Positions 1 through 6,502 of a stretch of 8,026 nt of DNA are shown here, piece by piece. A program made the position numbers and the translations under genes. Each line of letters opens with the position of its first letter. Position 1 is the first letter of the stretch. The notes under the pieces are model-generated. The model ran no database searches and had not been told where the DNA came from. It saw nothing but the letters and a program-made list of their open reading frames with translations. Source of the DNA: an uncultured Desulfobacterales bacterium (GTDB taxonomy: Bacteria > Desulfobacterota > Desulfobacteria > Desulfobacterales > G020354645); the NCBI GenBank assembly GCA_947259865.1, contig CAMYNZ010000168.1, positions 1 through 8,026 on the forward strand, written 5' to 3'.

Positions 1-2
1 AT

Positions 3-33
3 TGACAAAACGACACATACTGCTGTTTTGTCA
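3..33. repeat. Inverted repeat at window start (9-bp arms)
   Basis: TGACAAAAC (3-11) is the reverse complement of GTTTTGTCA (25-33), with 13 bases between the arms. It lies directly before the first REP-like palindrome and may be part of the same repeat unit. It is not followed by a T-run, so it does not look like an intrinsic terminator. Its function is unknown. Confidence 0.45.
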
Positions 34-39
34 TTCTGG

Positions 40-58
40 TCCCGGATCAGGTCCGGGA
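40..58. repeat. REP-like palindrome, copy A
   Basis: TCCCGGA (40-46) and TCCGGGA (52-58) form a perfect 7-bp stem around the loop TCAGG. The core CCGGATCAGGTCCGG is nearly identical to copy B at 105-123. Small CCGGATCAAGTCCGG-type palindromes flanked by GTCAT/ATGAC are dispersed in intergenic regions of many proteobacterial and desulfobacterial genomes. Here the left flank reads GTCATTCTGG, which matches the inverted flank of copy B, so A and B form a head-to-head REP/BIME-type pair. Confidence 0.7.
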
Positions 59-103
59 TAACGGACCCGGAACCCAGTGCTTTTTCAGATCGTTATGCTC
101 TTG

Positions 104-124
104 ATGCCGGATCAAGTCCGGCAT
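104..124. repeat. REP-like palindrome, copy B
   Basis: ATGCCGGA (104-111) and TCCGGCAT (117-124) form an 8-bp stem around the loop TCAAG. The core differs from copy A by only a few bases. The right flank (ATGACGGG) is the inverse of the left flank of copy A, as expected for paired REP elements. The predicted peptides across this stretch are by-products of the palindromes, not genes. Confidence 0.7.
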
Positions 125-182
125 GACGGGCAGAAATAAAACGTTTTTTAGAATTATGACACAGCATGAGAGTGGTTGGCTT

Positions 183-395
183 GCCTTTCTCCGCCTACGC
201 GGAGAAAGGCAAAAGCACACCAGTGCTTTAAACGGTGCACTTGCACCAGGGTGCGCGTCAATGACCATCCCATGATTTGCATGGGATGGGTTGGATTTCC
301 GTCTACAGGGAGGGAATACAAGAGAACATCTGTTCTCAAACATTGCGTTTGGAATCGAGTGTAAAACACTCGATTTCAAACAACCACCCTGGTTG
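183..395. other. Tandem array of seven hairpins upstream of pylSn
   Basis: Seven inverted repeats follow one another. (1) 183-194/199-210, a perfect 12-bp stem with loop CTAC. (2) 212-218/223-229, 7 bp, loop ACCA. (3) 234-238/243-247, 5 bp, loop ACTT. (4) 265-274/280-289, a perfect 10-bp stem, loop ATTTG. (5) 322-328/331-337, 7 bp, which in practice would have a 4-base loop. (6) 348-362/366-380, 15 bp with one G-U pair, loop AAA. (7) 381-386/390-395, 6 bp, loop CCC. The stems are unrelated to each other in sequence, so this is not a simple repeat array. Alternative pairings exist: GCACC at 243-247 can pair with GGTGC at 234-238 or at 250-254, and GTGGTTG at 172-178 can pair with CAACCAC at 381-387. 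None of the stems is followed by a T-run. A structured RNA, a long 5' leader of pylSn or a decayed palindrome-rich element are all possible. I recognise no known RNA family, and I found no CTA-anticodon tRNA (pylT) on either strand. Confidence 0.5.
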
Positions 396-420
396 TGTGG
401 CAAGAAATCACTTCTAATAA
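393..420 (+). promoter_or_regulatory. Possible weak sigma70-type promoter for pylSn
   Basis: TTGTGT (393-398) and TAATAA (415-420) are separated by 16 bases and lie 28 bases upstream of the pylSn start. The -10 match is fair and the -35 match partial. The -35 element would overlap the last hairpin of the array. This is pattern matching only, and the real promoter could lie upstream of the hairpins. Confidence 0.2.
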
Positions 421-447
421 TCCTGTTGATCCTGTCAGATAGTACCC

Positions 448-807
448 ATGACTGAGGATACAAAAGTCAAAAAGCCGGTCATACGCTTTTATCGCAAACG
501 GGTAGAACTGTTCCGTCTCATTGATAAAATCAAATTATGGCCGTCACGAACAGGAATTCTCCACGGTATTAAAACAATTGAAAAAATGGGAGACCAGGCG
601 CAGATTACAACCCATTGCCATAAGACTTTCATGGTAAACAACTCCAGAAACAGTAGGGCTGCCCGCTGGCTCAGAAACAAATGGTTCAAAGGGGTCTGCG
701 GAACCTGCAGAATTCCCGAATGGAAGCTTGAAAAATACGCATCCACCCGATTTAAACGCCATTATGGATCCCTACTTATGGGTGAAAAGTCTAAAGGAAA
801 AGCCTAA
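448..807 (+). CDS. pylSn: Pyrrolysyl-tRNA synthetase N-terminal domain protein (PylSn)
   Basis: This 119-residue basic protein matches the N-terminal tRNAPyl-binding domain of pyrrolysyl-tRNA synthetase. In methanosarcinal archaea that domain is fused to the catalytic domain; in bacteria it is a separate small protein. The signature is visible: LWPSRTGILHGIK (30-42), MVNNSRNSRAARWLRNK (62-78) and CGTC (84-87). Archaeal PylS has the comparable LWxSRTGxLHxIK, VVNNSRxxRTARxxR and CxxC stretches. The family folds around a zinc ion held by two His and two Cys. Candidates here are H39, H56 or H58, C84 and C87. The protein is known to grip the T-loop and variable arm of tRNAPyl and so helps the separate catalytic subunit PylSc charge it with pyrrolysine. 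ATG 448 is the only start that keeps the whole domain: an in-frame TGA lies at 427-429 and no other start codon follows it. No good Shine-Dalgarno is visible. The stop is TAA. No other pyl gene is present. It lies 54 bases before the acyl-CoA synthetase on the same strand, which may be chance proximity or a shared transcript. Confidence 0.88.
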   Translation: MTEDTKVKKPVIRFYRKRVELFRLIDKIKLWPSRTGILHGIKTIEKMGDQAQITTHCHKTFMVNNSRNSRAARWLRNKWFKGVCGTCRIPEWKLEKYASTRFKRHYGSLLMGEKSKGKA

Positions 808-827
808 CGGAAATTGAAAAATATCGA

Positions 828-849
828 TTGAAAAATTAAGAATTTTCAA
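828..849 (+). promoter_or_regulatory. AT-rich hairpin just before the acyl-CoA synthetase ribosome-binding site
   Basis: TTGAAAAATT (828-837) pairs with AATTTTCAA (841-849) around the loop AAG, with one bulged A. The stem abuts the Shine-Dalgarno AAGGAG at 850-855. The 10-mer ATTGAAAAAT occurs twice, at 813-822 and 827-836. The structure could affect translation start of the downstream gene, but it is weak and may be only AT-rich spacer. Confidence 0.25.
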
Positions 850-861
850 AAGGAGCTACCC

Positions 862-2508
862 ATGCCGGAAAATATATACCCACCGGGCGAAAGCTATGCA
901 TATCCATTGGTGATAAAAAAACTGCTTAAAACACCGCTTATCTATTCTCCGGATCGTGAAATCGTTTACGGTGACAAGTCCCGTTATACCTATGGCACCC
1001 TGTATGACAGAATCCAGCGATTGGCCACTGGGCTTGAAAGCCTGAACGTAAAACAGGGGGACACGGTGGCGATATTTGACTATGACAGTCACCGGTACCT
1101 CGAATGTTTTTTTGCGATTCCAATGATGGGTGCGGTGATGCAAACGGTTAACTGGAGATTGTCTGCCGATCAGATTTTATATACCATCCAGCATGCCGAA
1201 GCTAAATTTATCATCATACATTCGGATTTTCTGCCTACCCTGGAGAGCATTGGCGCCAAACTGGACAAGGTCAAAAAAGTTGTGATGATCACAGAGGATG
1301 CCGTGATTCCGGATACACAATTGACCCTGGATGCCGGGTACGAGGAATTGCTACAATCGGCATCGCCAATCTATGATTTCCCCGATCTGGATGAAAATAC
1401 CAAAGCCACCACGTTTTACACCACGGGTACCACCGGTGATCCCAAAGGGGTATATTTCACCCACCGGCAACTGATGCTGCATACCCTCTCGGTGGCGGTT
1501 GCCAGCGCAGCTTATCATACCATCGGGCGATTTCGATCCAATGATGTCTACATGCCGTTGACACCCATGTTTCATGTGCACGCCTGGGGATTTCCCTATG
1601 TGGCAACCTTGCTGGGTGTCAAACAGGTTTATCCCGGACAGTACGAACCGGAGAAACTTCTAAAACTGATAACCGATGAAAATGTAACCTTTTCCCATTG
1701 TGTTCCGACAATTCTGCAGATGCTGATCAACTCACCGGCAATCAAGCAGACAGACCTGTCCAGTTGGAAAGTGGTCATCGGCGGATCCCAACTTCCGCGA
1801 GGACTTGCCCAAGCCGCGATGGATCTGGGCATTGAGATACATGCCGGTTACGGAATGTCCGAAACCTGTCCGGTTATGACAGCGGCTACGCCGTTGGAAC
1901 ACATGCTGAACTGGGAAAATGACAAATATTTGGATGTCATCACTAAAACCGGCAGACCCATACCACTGGCTGAAGTTGAAGTTGCGGATGCCAGCGATAA
2001 AATTCTGCCCCATGACGGCGTATCGACGGGTGAGGTGGTTATGCGATCGCCCTGGTTGACCCGGAGCTATTTCAAAGCACCGGATAAGACTCAGGAACTA
2101 TGGCGCAGTGGATGGCTGCACAGCGGCGATGTTGGCTATATTGATGCTGACGGCTATTTGCAGATTACGGACAGAATCAAGGACGTGATCAAAAGCGGTG
2201 GTGAGTGGATATCATCGTTGGATCTGGAGAATTTGATGAGTCAGCACGAAGCCGTCCTGGAATCGGCGGCCATCGGTATCCCGGATGATAAGTGGGGGGA
2301 ACGCCCCCTGGTAATCATATCCTTAAAGCCCGAGTATCAGGGAAAAGTGGAAGCCCAAGATTTCAGGCAATATTTACAAAAATGCGCCCAGGAGGGCAAT
2401 TTGCCGAAATACGCAATACCGGATCGTTACGAACTGGTGGATGCAATCCCCAAAACAAGTGTGGGGAAGTTAGATAAGAAGCTGCTCAGAAAGACGTACC
2501 CATCTTAG
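862..2508 (+). CDS. AMP-forming acyl-CoA synthetase (fatty-acid--CoA ligase family)
   Basis: This 548-residue protein of the adenylate-forming superfamily should activate a carboxylic acid, probably a medium- or long-chain fatty acid, with ATP and CoA through an acyl-AMP intermediate. The motifs run in the expected order. TTGTTGDPKG (187-196) is the phosphate-binding loop. GYGMSET (329-335) is the adenine/AMP motif. The SGD motif has its ribose-binding Asp at D423. DRIKD (437-441) is at the hinge to the C-terminal domain. GKLDKK (535-540) carries the catalytic Lys K536. The length fits the family of about 540-560 residues and both ends look complete. No signal peptide or membrane segment is seen, so it should be cytosolic. 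The start ATG 862 has a strong Shine-Dalgarno, AAGGAG at 850-855, with 6-base spacing. The stop is TAG, and the frame then stays open up to the ATG of the next gene. The overall look resembles the AlkK-like medium/long-chain ligases; the substrate cannot be fixed from sequence, and an aromatic or branched acid remains possible. Confidence 0.92.
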   Translation: MPENIYPPGESYAYPLVIKKLLKTPLIYSPDREIVYGDKSRYTYGTLYDRIQRLATGLESLNVKQGDTVAIFDYDSHRYLECFFAIPMMGAVMQTVNWRLSADQILYTIQHAEAKFIIIHSDFLPTLESIGAKLDKVKKVVMITEDAVIPDTQLTLDAGYEELLQSASPIYDFPDLDENTKATTFYTTGTTGDPKGVYFTHRQLMLHTLSVAVASAAYHTIGRFRSNDVYMPLTPMFHVHAWGFPYVATLLGVKQVYPGQYEPEKLLKLITDENVTFSHCVPTILQMLINSPAIKQTDLSSWKVVIGGSQLPRGLAQAAMDLGIEIHAGYGMSETCPVMTAATPLEHMLNWENDKYLDVITKTGRPIPLAEVEVADASDKILPHDGVSTGEVVMRSPWLTRSYFKAPDKTQELWRSGWLHSGDVGYIDADGYLQITDRIKDVIKSGGEWISSLDLENLMSQHEAVLESAAIGIPDDKWGERPLVIISLKPEYQGKVEAQDFRQYLQKCAQEGNLPKYAIPDRYELVDAIPKTSVGKLDKKLLRKTYPS

Positions 2509-2577
2509 TTTTTTTACTGTTTTGAAAATGTAATCATAAACATTAGTGGCTTTACCGCATGGGTAGTAAATAGGATA

Positions 2578-4551
2578 ATGGAAAAAGCACTCTATGAAGC
2601 ACTCAAAGATTTGCGCGGGAACATCCCGCGTCTGGCCGAATTGCTGAATCTTGGCGAGAATCAGGATATTACTTCCTGGACCCATATCGTTGATACTAAA
2701 TTGCTCGCAAGATTTTCTCCTGATTTTCCGGTTGTAGCGGCAGTTTGCGGCGGCGGCTCATCGGGCAAATCCACATTATTCAACTCTCTATTGGAGGAGC
2801 AGCTGGCACCCACCGGCGGCAAGGCCGGCATAAATCGCCGGGTGCTTTTTTCAGTTCCCGCAGATCGCGCCACTGAAGCCGATTTGCTTACGGCTCTGGC
2901 GCAACCCTTTGAATCCGAACTAGAGCCCCTGCAAGACATCCAACATCTCTCAAGTCCCGGTGATCCATTATATGTTTTGAACCGCACGGCTGCCAGCAAC
3001 ATCGTTTTGCTGGACACCCCTGACTTTGATACCGGCGCTAAAGGTCGTTACATCAATCGGGAGGTGACCCGCAAGGCTCTGGAGGCCTCGGATATCCTCA
3101 TTTACATTTTTACCAACTCCAATTACAACAACAGGGATAACACCGATTTTATCTCTCAAATGCTCACCGGAATCGGCAGGCGCAAATGTTTTCTGATCTA
3201 CCGGGTGTATCCCAGTTTTACTGAGCAGGAGATTATCGAGCATGCGATGACGGTGGCCCGGGGCATCTACAACGACGACGCCAAAAAATTCCTTCTGGGA
3301 ATTTATAGAGCAGACGAAGACAACCGGGTGGCGGCCGGTAAACGGTTCATGAAGTTGCGGCCGGTTTTCCCGGACGGCCCGAAGATTATGAACGCACTGG
3401 CGTCGGTCGATACCCGCAAGCTGAGATGGGAACTCCACGCTTCCATTTTAAGGGATGTGCTGCAACGGTCAGAAAAAATTTTTGAAGAAGCCAGGATTTC
3501 TGTGGACGAGCTTCAGTTGTACCTTGATGCCTTTCAAACGGCGCAAGGCTATTGCGTGCATGACGCCTTAAAACGCTTTCCCATGGATCGCGTCATGGGT
3601 CGATTCGCTCGAATCTGGTCCAAAAGCGATCCTCCCCATATCAAGTTTATGCGCAAAACCGGTGGTCTGATAGAGTTGCCCTTGAAGGCGGCACTCGGAG
3701 CAGCCGGCTGGGTAAAAGAGCAGCTCGATGCCGGGAATGCCAGACAGGAATCTTCCGATGATTTCCAGGAAAAACTGGATGAAGATCTGACCACCGCCGT
3801 CACGAGCATGCATTTGCAATCCGTCGGCCCTCAGATTTCTGCAACTGCTGCGCTAACCGATCCCGTCGCAAAACGGATGTTTGAAACGATCAACAAGATA
3901 AGAGAGAAAAAAAGCTTACCAAAGACTCAAAATCCCCGCGCCCGATCCTCAGATGACGGCAAAATTTTTACTTTCTTTGTATCACCCCATCCGGCAGTGT
4001 TGCCACAACAGCAGGTGCTGCGCGATAAGGAATTTAAGACCATCCTTAAAGCAATTCTATCTCAACGGGAAGACCTGATGGAAATTACACAGGATATGGA
4101 TAAGGATCTCCAGGACCTGGCAGACCATTTCCGAAGCAAAATGAGTCTGTGGGCCAAAATCAATCAAACCTTTTGGGCATCATTGAATGTGCTGCCGGCT
4201 TCGGTGGCGATTACCTATGTGCTTTCTACAGGTGATCCGGTGGGTGCAGTCGGCATCAAGGTGAAATTGACCGGACTTATCGGCGCCAAGGATCTTTATG
4301 CCTTGATTGCGATTCCCGTGACCACCGGAATAAAAAAAGCCGATCAAAAGCAGCTTGAGGTTATGCTGGGTCCGATCGCGCAGACCTGGTTCAACCACAA
4401 ATTAAAAAAAGCGCAACTTCTCTTTGAACAGCACATAACCGGCAGTATTCTTCAGGCTGCCGATACGGCCGTTACCGCTGCCACCCAAATGATTCGTAAG
4501 ATCGAAAAGAACATGCACATCTACACAGGGGCAATAAGAAATGAAGACTGA
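2578..4551 (+). CDS. Dynamin-like large GTPase, partner A (degenerate G4 motif)
   Basis: This 657-residue protein has an N-terminal P-loop GTPase domain and a long, mainly helical C-terminal part, as in bacterial dynamin-like proteins. The G1 motif is GGGSSGKST at 58-66. The G3 motif is DTPD at 146-149, preceded by NIVLL. The usual NKxD (G4) is missing: the equivalent strand reads CFLIYRVYPS (204-213). No clear G2 threonine is seen either, as the region after the P-loop reads GINRRVLFSVP. Residues about 535-600 are fairly hydrophobic and could touch or dip into a membrane, but no clean transmembrane helix is obvious. ATG 2578 has only AGGA at 2572-2575, two bases away, which is unusually close for a Shine-Dalgarno. 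Translation may depend on the upstream gene, whose TAG lies 69 bases before and in the same frame. The gene overlaps partner B by 11 bases, strong evidence of co-translation. The role is inferred from family and neighbour: a membrane-associated complex with partner B, perhaps in membrane remodelling. An AAA-type or GTPase-regulator role is less likely. Confidence 0.78.
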   Translation: MEKALYEALKDLRGNIPRLAELLNLGENQDITSWTHIVDTKLLARFSPDFPVVAAVCGGGSSGKSTLFNSLLEEQLAPTGGKAGINRRVLFSVPADRATEADLLTALAQPFESELEPLQDIQHLSSPGDPLYVLNRTAASNIVLLDTPDFDTGAKGRYINREVTRKALEASDILIYIFTNSNYNNRDNTDFISQMLTGIGRRKCFLIYRVYPSFTEQEIIEHAMTVARGIYNDDAKKFLLGIYRADEDNRVAAGKRFMKLRPVFPDGPKIMNALASVDTRKLRWELHASILRDVLQRSEKIFEEARISVDELQLYLDAFQTAQGYCVHDALKRFPMDRVMGRFARIWSKSDPPHIKFMRKTGGLIELPLKAALGAAGWVKEQLDAGNARQESSDDFQEKLDEDLTTAVTSMHLQSVGPQISATAALTDPVAKRMFETINKIREKKSLPKTQNPRARSSDDGKIFTFFVSPHPAVLPQQQVLRDKEFKTILKAILSQREDLMEITQDMDKDLQDLADHFRSKMSLWAKINQTFWASLNVLPASVAITYVLSTGDPVGAVGIKVKLTGLIGAKDLYALIAIPVTTGIKKADQKQLEVMLGPIAQTWFNHKLKKAQLLFEQHITGSILQAADTAVTAATQMIRKIEKNMHIYTGAIRNED

Positions 4552-6322
4552 TCAAAAAACGGCTGTTTTAAAAGCGATCGGCAGAATCGAGGGGTTCAAC
4601 AATGACCTCAGATTACTGACGGCCAAGCTGGAAACGGTTCCCCTCTGGCGGCCCGCAGATGCGCTGAAGAAACAATGCAATCAGGCAATTCAGATGATCA
4701 GCGACATTGCGCAGCGGTTCGAACGCAAACTCGTGGTGACCCTTGTCGGACCCTGTGGGTCCGGCAAGTCCACACTACTCAATGCGCTAGCTGGAGTTGA
4801 AGGCCTCTCTGAAACCGGTCATCAAAGACCCACCACCAAAAACTTAATTATCTTCAGCAATGATAGTGATGACGCCAATCAGCTGGCTGAAAATTTCGAA
4901 AGCGATACGGTGGAAATTAAATCCAGTACTGAAACCGATTCTTTGAAACATGTTCTGCTGATCGATACGCCGGATACAGACAGCAGGGCTTATAAAGACC
5001 ATATTCCGCTGGTCCAAAAAGCGATTGCCCAATCGGATATGCTCATTTGTGTTTTCGATGCGGAAAATCCGAAAAGAATGGATCATGTCGATTTTCTGGC
5101 ACCCTATATAGAAAAGTTTGATGGTGAATCTTTGGTGGGTGTGCTGAACAAATGTGATCGCCTGGATGAACAGGAGCTCAAAAATCGGATTCTACCTGAT
5201 TTTTTTGACTATATCCGGGCGGCCTGGAAAGGTCGGGTTGATAAGGCCTTGTGCATTTCTGCCCGCCGCCATTTAAGCGATCCGAAATGGGATGAATCCG
5301 CCGACCCAAAACATGATTTTGATCAATTTGAGGAATTACAAAAATTGGTTTTTAATACGATAAACCGGGCCGGGTATATTGTCGACAGAAGGTTTGAAAA
5401 CGCCAGGAGCTTACGGGACTATGTTGTCGGTGAAGTAAGCCGTGAATTATCACGAACTGAGGGTGCATTGGTCTCGGCTGAGCAGCAAATAAAGATGGCC
5501 GAAAAAAAAGCGCTGATAAAAACTGCTTCAGCCATGCACCAGGATGATTCGAGACAGGTTTTCGGTATCAATGTTTTTGTGTATCAAAAATTAGCCCAGC
5601 TGTGGATAGGTCCGATGGGGTGGATAATAGCCATCTGGGCCCGCCTGTTGATTTTCGGTAGTGGAATCGTCGCCCTTCTTCGCTATGGCCGTCCGGTCCG
5701 CCGGATTTTGGGAACAATTTCGGCGTTGAGGCATTTCAAAGATTCAACCGTAATTGAGGATCGTAAAAAGGAGGTGCAGGTCGATGCGGCCTTTCGAAGT
5801 TTCAAAATGGTCACCATGCAACACTGGCCGGATATAGCCGAAAATTTGATAAAAGGCGGATTTGACAGCGGTGTTAGGGGTCTTGAAAATGCGCTGGCCG
5901 GTGGCCAACGATTCACTGAGAAGCTCAGCGCCATGTGGGTGGAAAATTTGGACAACGAAATTGAAAGGGTTTCGCGGAAACTCAGTGGTTTTATCCTCCA
6001 AGTTCTTTTCAATATCCCGACTATCGGTATTCTGGGTTATTGCGGCTGGCTAACGCTGAGCAACTTTTTTAGCGGGACTTACCTGGCGGGTGATTTTTTC
6101 CTGCATGCCGTATGGGCCATTGGGACTGTTATGTTATTGAGCTTTTTTATCCTTCAGATTGTTATTCGGCTGGCAGCCGGCAGCGATCGAATCACGACCA
6201 GAGCCCTAAAAAAACTAAAATCCAACGCCGACCAAATTGACGCGCCTCTGGACAACCCGGCACGGTCCCAGCTTGAAAGCGTCCTGGAATTGTTCACCAT
6301 CGCCGACCAAGTTGACAAATAA
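4541..6322 (+). CDS. Dynamin-like membrane GTPase, partner B
   Basis: This 593-residue protein has a complete GTPase domain. G1 is GPCGSGKST (70-78). A G2 candidate is PTT (97-99). G3 is DTPD (142-145). G4 is NKCD (203-206). A G5-like SAR lies at 240-242. A helical region follows, with hydrophobic segments at about 354-380, 483-507 and 519-545. The last two are long enough for a membrane hairpin. This layout fits bacterial dynamin-like proteins and related membrane GTPases, which bind GTP, assemble on membranes and deform or tether them. The start ATG 4541 lies inside the 3' end of partner A (overlap 4541-4551) and has AGGGG at 4527-4531 with 9-base spacing. The overlap implies co-translation and a joint function. 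Two-gene bacterial dynamin systems are known, for example the DLP1/DLP2 pair of Campylobacter, but I cannot place this pair in a named subfamily. The stop is TAA. No close + strand gene follows before the convergent glpK. Confidence 0.82.
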   Translation: MKTDQKTAVLKAIGRIEGFNNDLRLLTAKLETVPLWRPADALKKQCNQAIQMISDIAQRFERKLVVTLVGPCGSGKSTLLNALAGVEGLSETGHQRPTTKNLIIFSNDSDDANQLAENFESDTVEIKSSTETDSLKHVLLIDTPDTDSRAYKDHIPLVQKAIAQSDMLICVFDAENPKRMDHVDFLAPYIEKFDGESLVGVLNKCDRLDEQELKNRILPDFFDYIRAAWKGRVDKALCISARRHLSDPKWDESADPKHDFDQFEELQKLVFNTINRAGYIVDRRFENARSLRDYVVGEVSRELSRTEGALVSAEQQIKMAEKKALIKTASAMHQDDSRQVFGINVFVYQKLAQLWIGPMGWIIAIWARLLIFGSGIVALLRYGRPVRRILGTISALRHFKDSTVIEDRKKEVQVDAAFRSFKMVTMQHWPDIAENLIKGGFDSGVRGLENALAGGQRFTEKLSAMWVENLDNEIERVSRKLSGFILQVLFNIPTIGILGYCGWLTLSNFFSGTYLAGDFFLHAVWAIGTVMLLSFFILQIVIRLAAGSDRITTRALKKLKSNADQIDAPLDNPARSQLESVLELFTIADQVDK

Positions 6323-6502
6323 ACCCCTTATATTTAAAAAAATGGATCTCCTGATCAGCATTACCGATTATTCATAATAATGTAACAGTTGGTGAAAAGT
6401 GTTATTTTAATTGGGAATTGTCGCGCTAATTCCATCTTTGACCTTGCATTGATCCGTGTGATGGCAGTGCGCTGCAAGTAGGTTCATGTCTTAGATTAAC
6501 AG
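6323..6502. other. Convergent intergenic region with weak hairpins
   Basis: This 180-base, AT-rich gap lies between the 3' ends of partner B and glpK. Three weak inverted repeats are visible: ATTATT/AATAAT at 6367-6372/6376-6381, GGAATT/AATTCC at 6414-6419/6428-6433, and CTTGCA/TGCAAG at 6443-6448/6473-6478. None has the GC-rich stem plus T-run of an intrinsic terminator on either strand. Transcription may end by Rho or at a site I cannot see. No small gene was found. Confidence 0.5.

Noticed and set aside
183..395. CRISPR array or integron attC site
   Set aside because: The stems are all different, so there are no direct repeats with regular spacers, and no integrase core sites or adjacent cas or integrase genes are seen.
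125..447. A tRNAPyl (pylT) gene near pylSn
   Set aside because: I looked on both strands for a CTA anticodon in a 7-base loop with a 5-6 bp stem. Candidates around 147-152 (- strand), 195-198 and 411-420 lack matching anticodon stems and acceptor arms.
47..463. Open frame of 138 residues on the - strand across the upstream region, and smaller overlapping frames at 154-369 and 176-364
   Set aside because: They run through REP-like palindromes and the hairpin array, have low-complexity, Cys/Pro/Arg-rich translations with no recognisable domain, and overlap the pylSn start. They look like chance frames.
2505..2520. T-run after the acyl-CoA synthetase as an intrinsic terminator
   Set aside because: Seven consecutive T bases are present but no stable GC-rich hairpin precedes them.
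2559..2573. Minigene ATG GGT AGT AAA TAG ending 4 bases before the GTPase start
   Set aside because: It has no ribosome-binding site and only four sense codons, and such short frames are expected by chance. It is noted only because it ends in TAG.
6414..6433. GGAATT/AATTCC hairpin as a terminator for glpK or the GTPase operon
   Set aside because: The stem is only 6 bp, AT-rich, with an 8-base loop, and no T-run follows on either strand.
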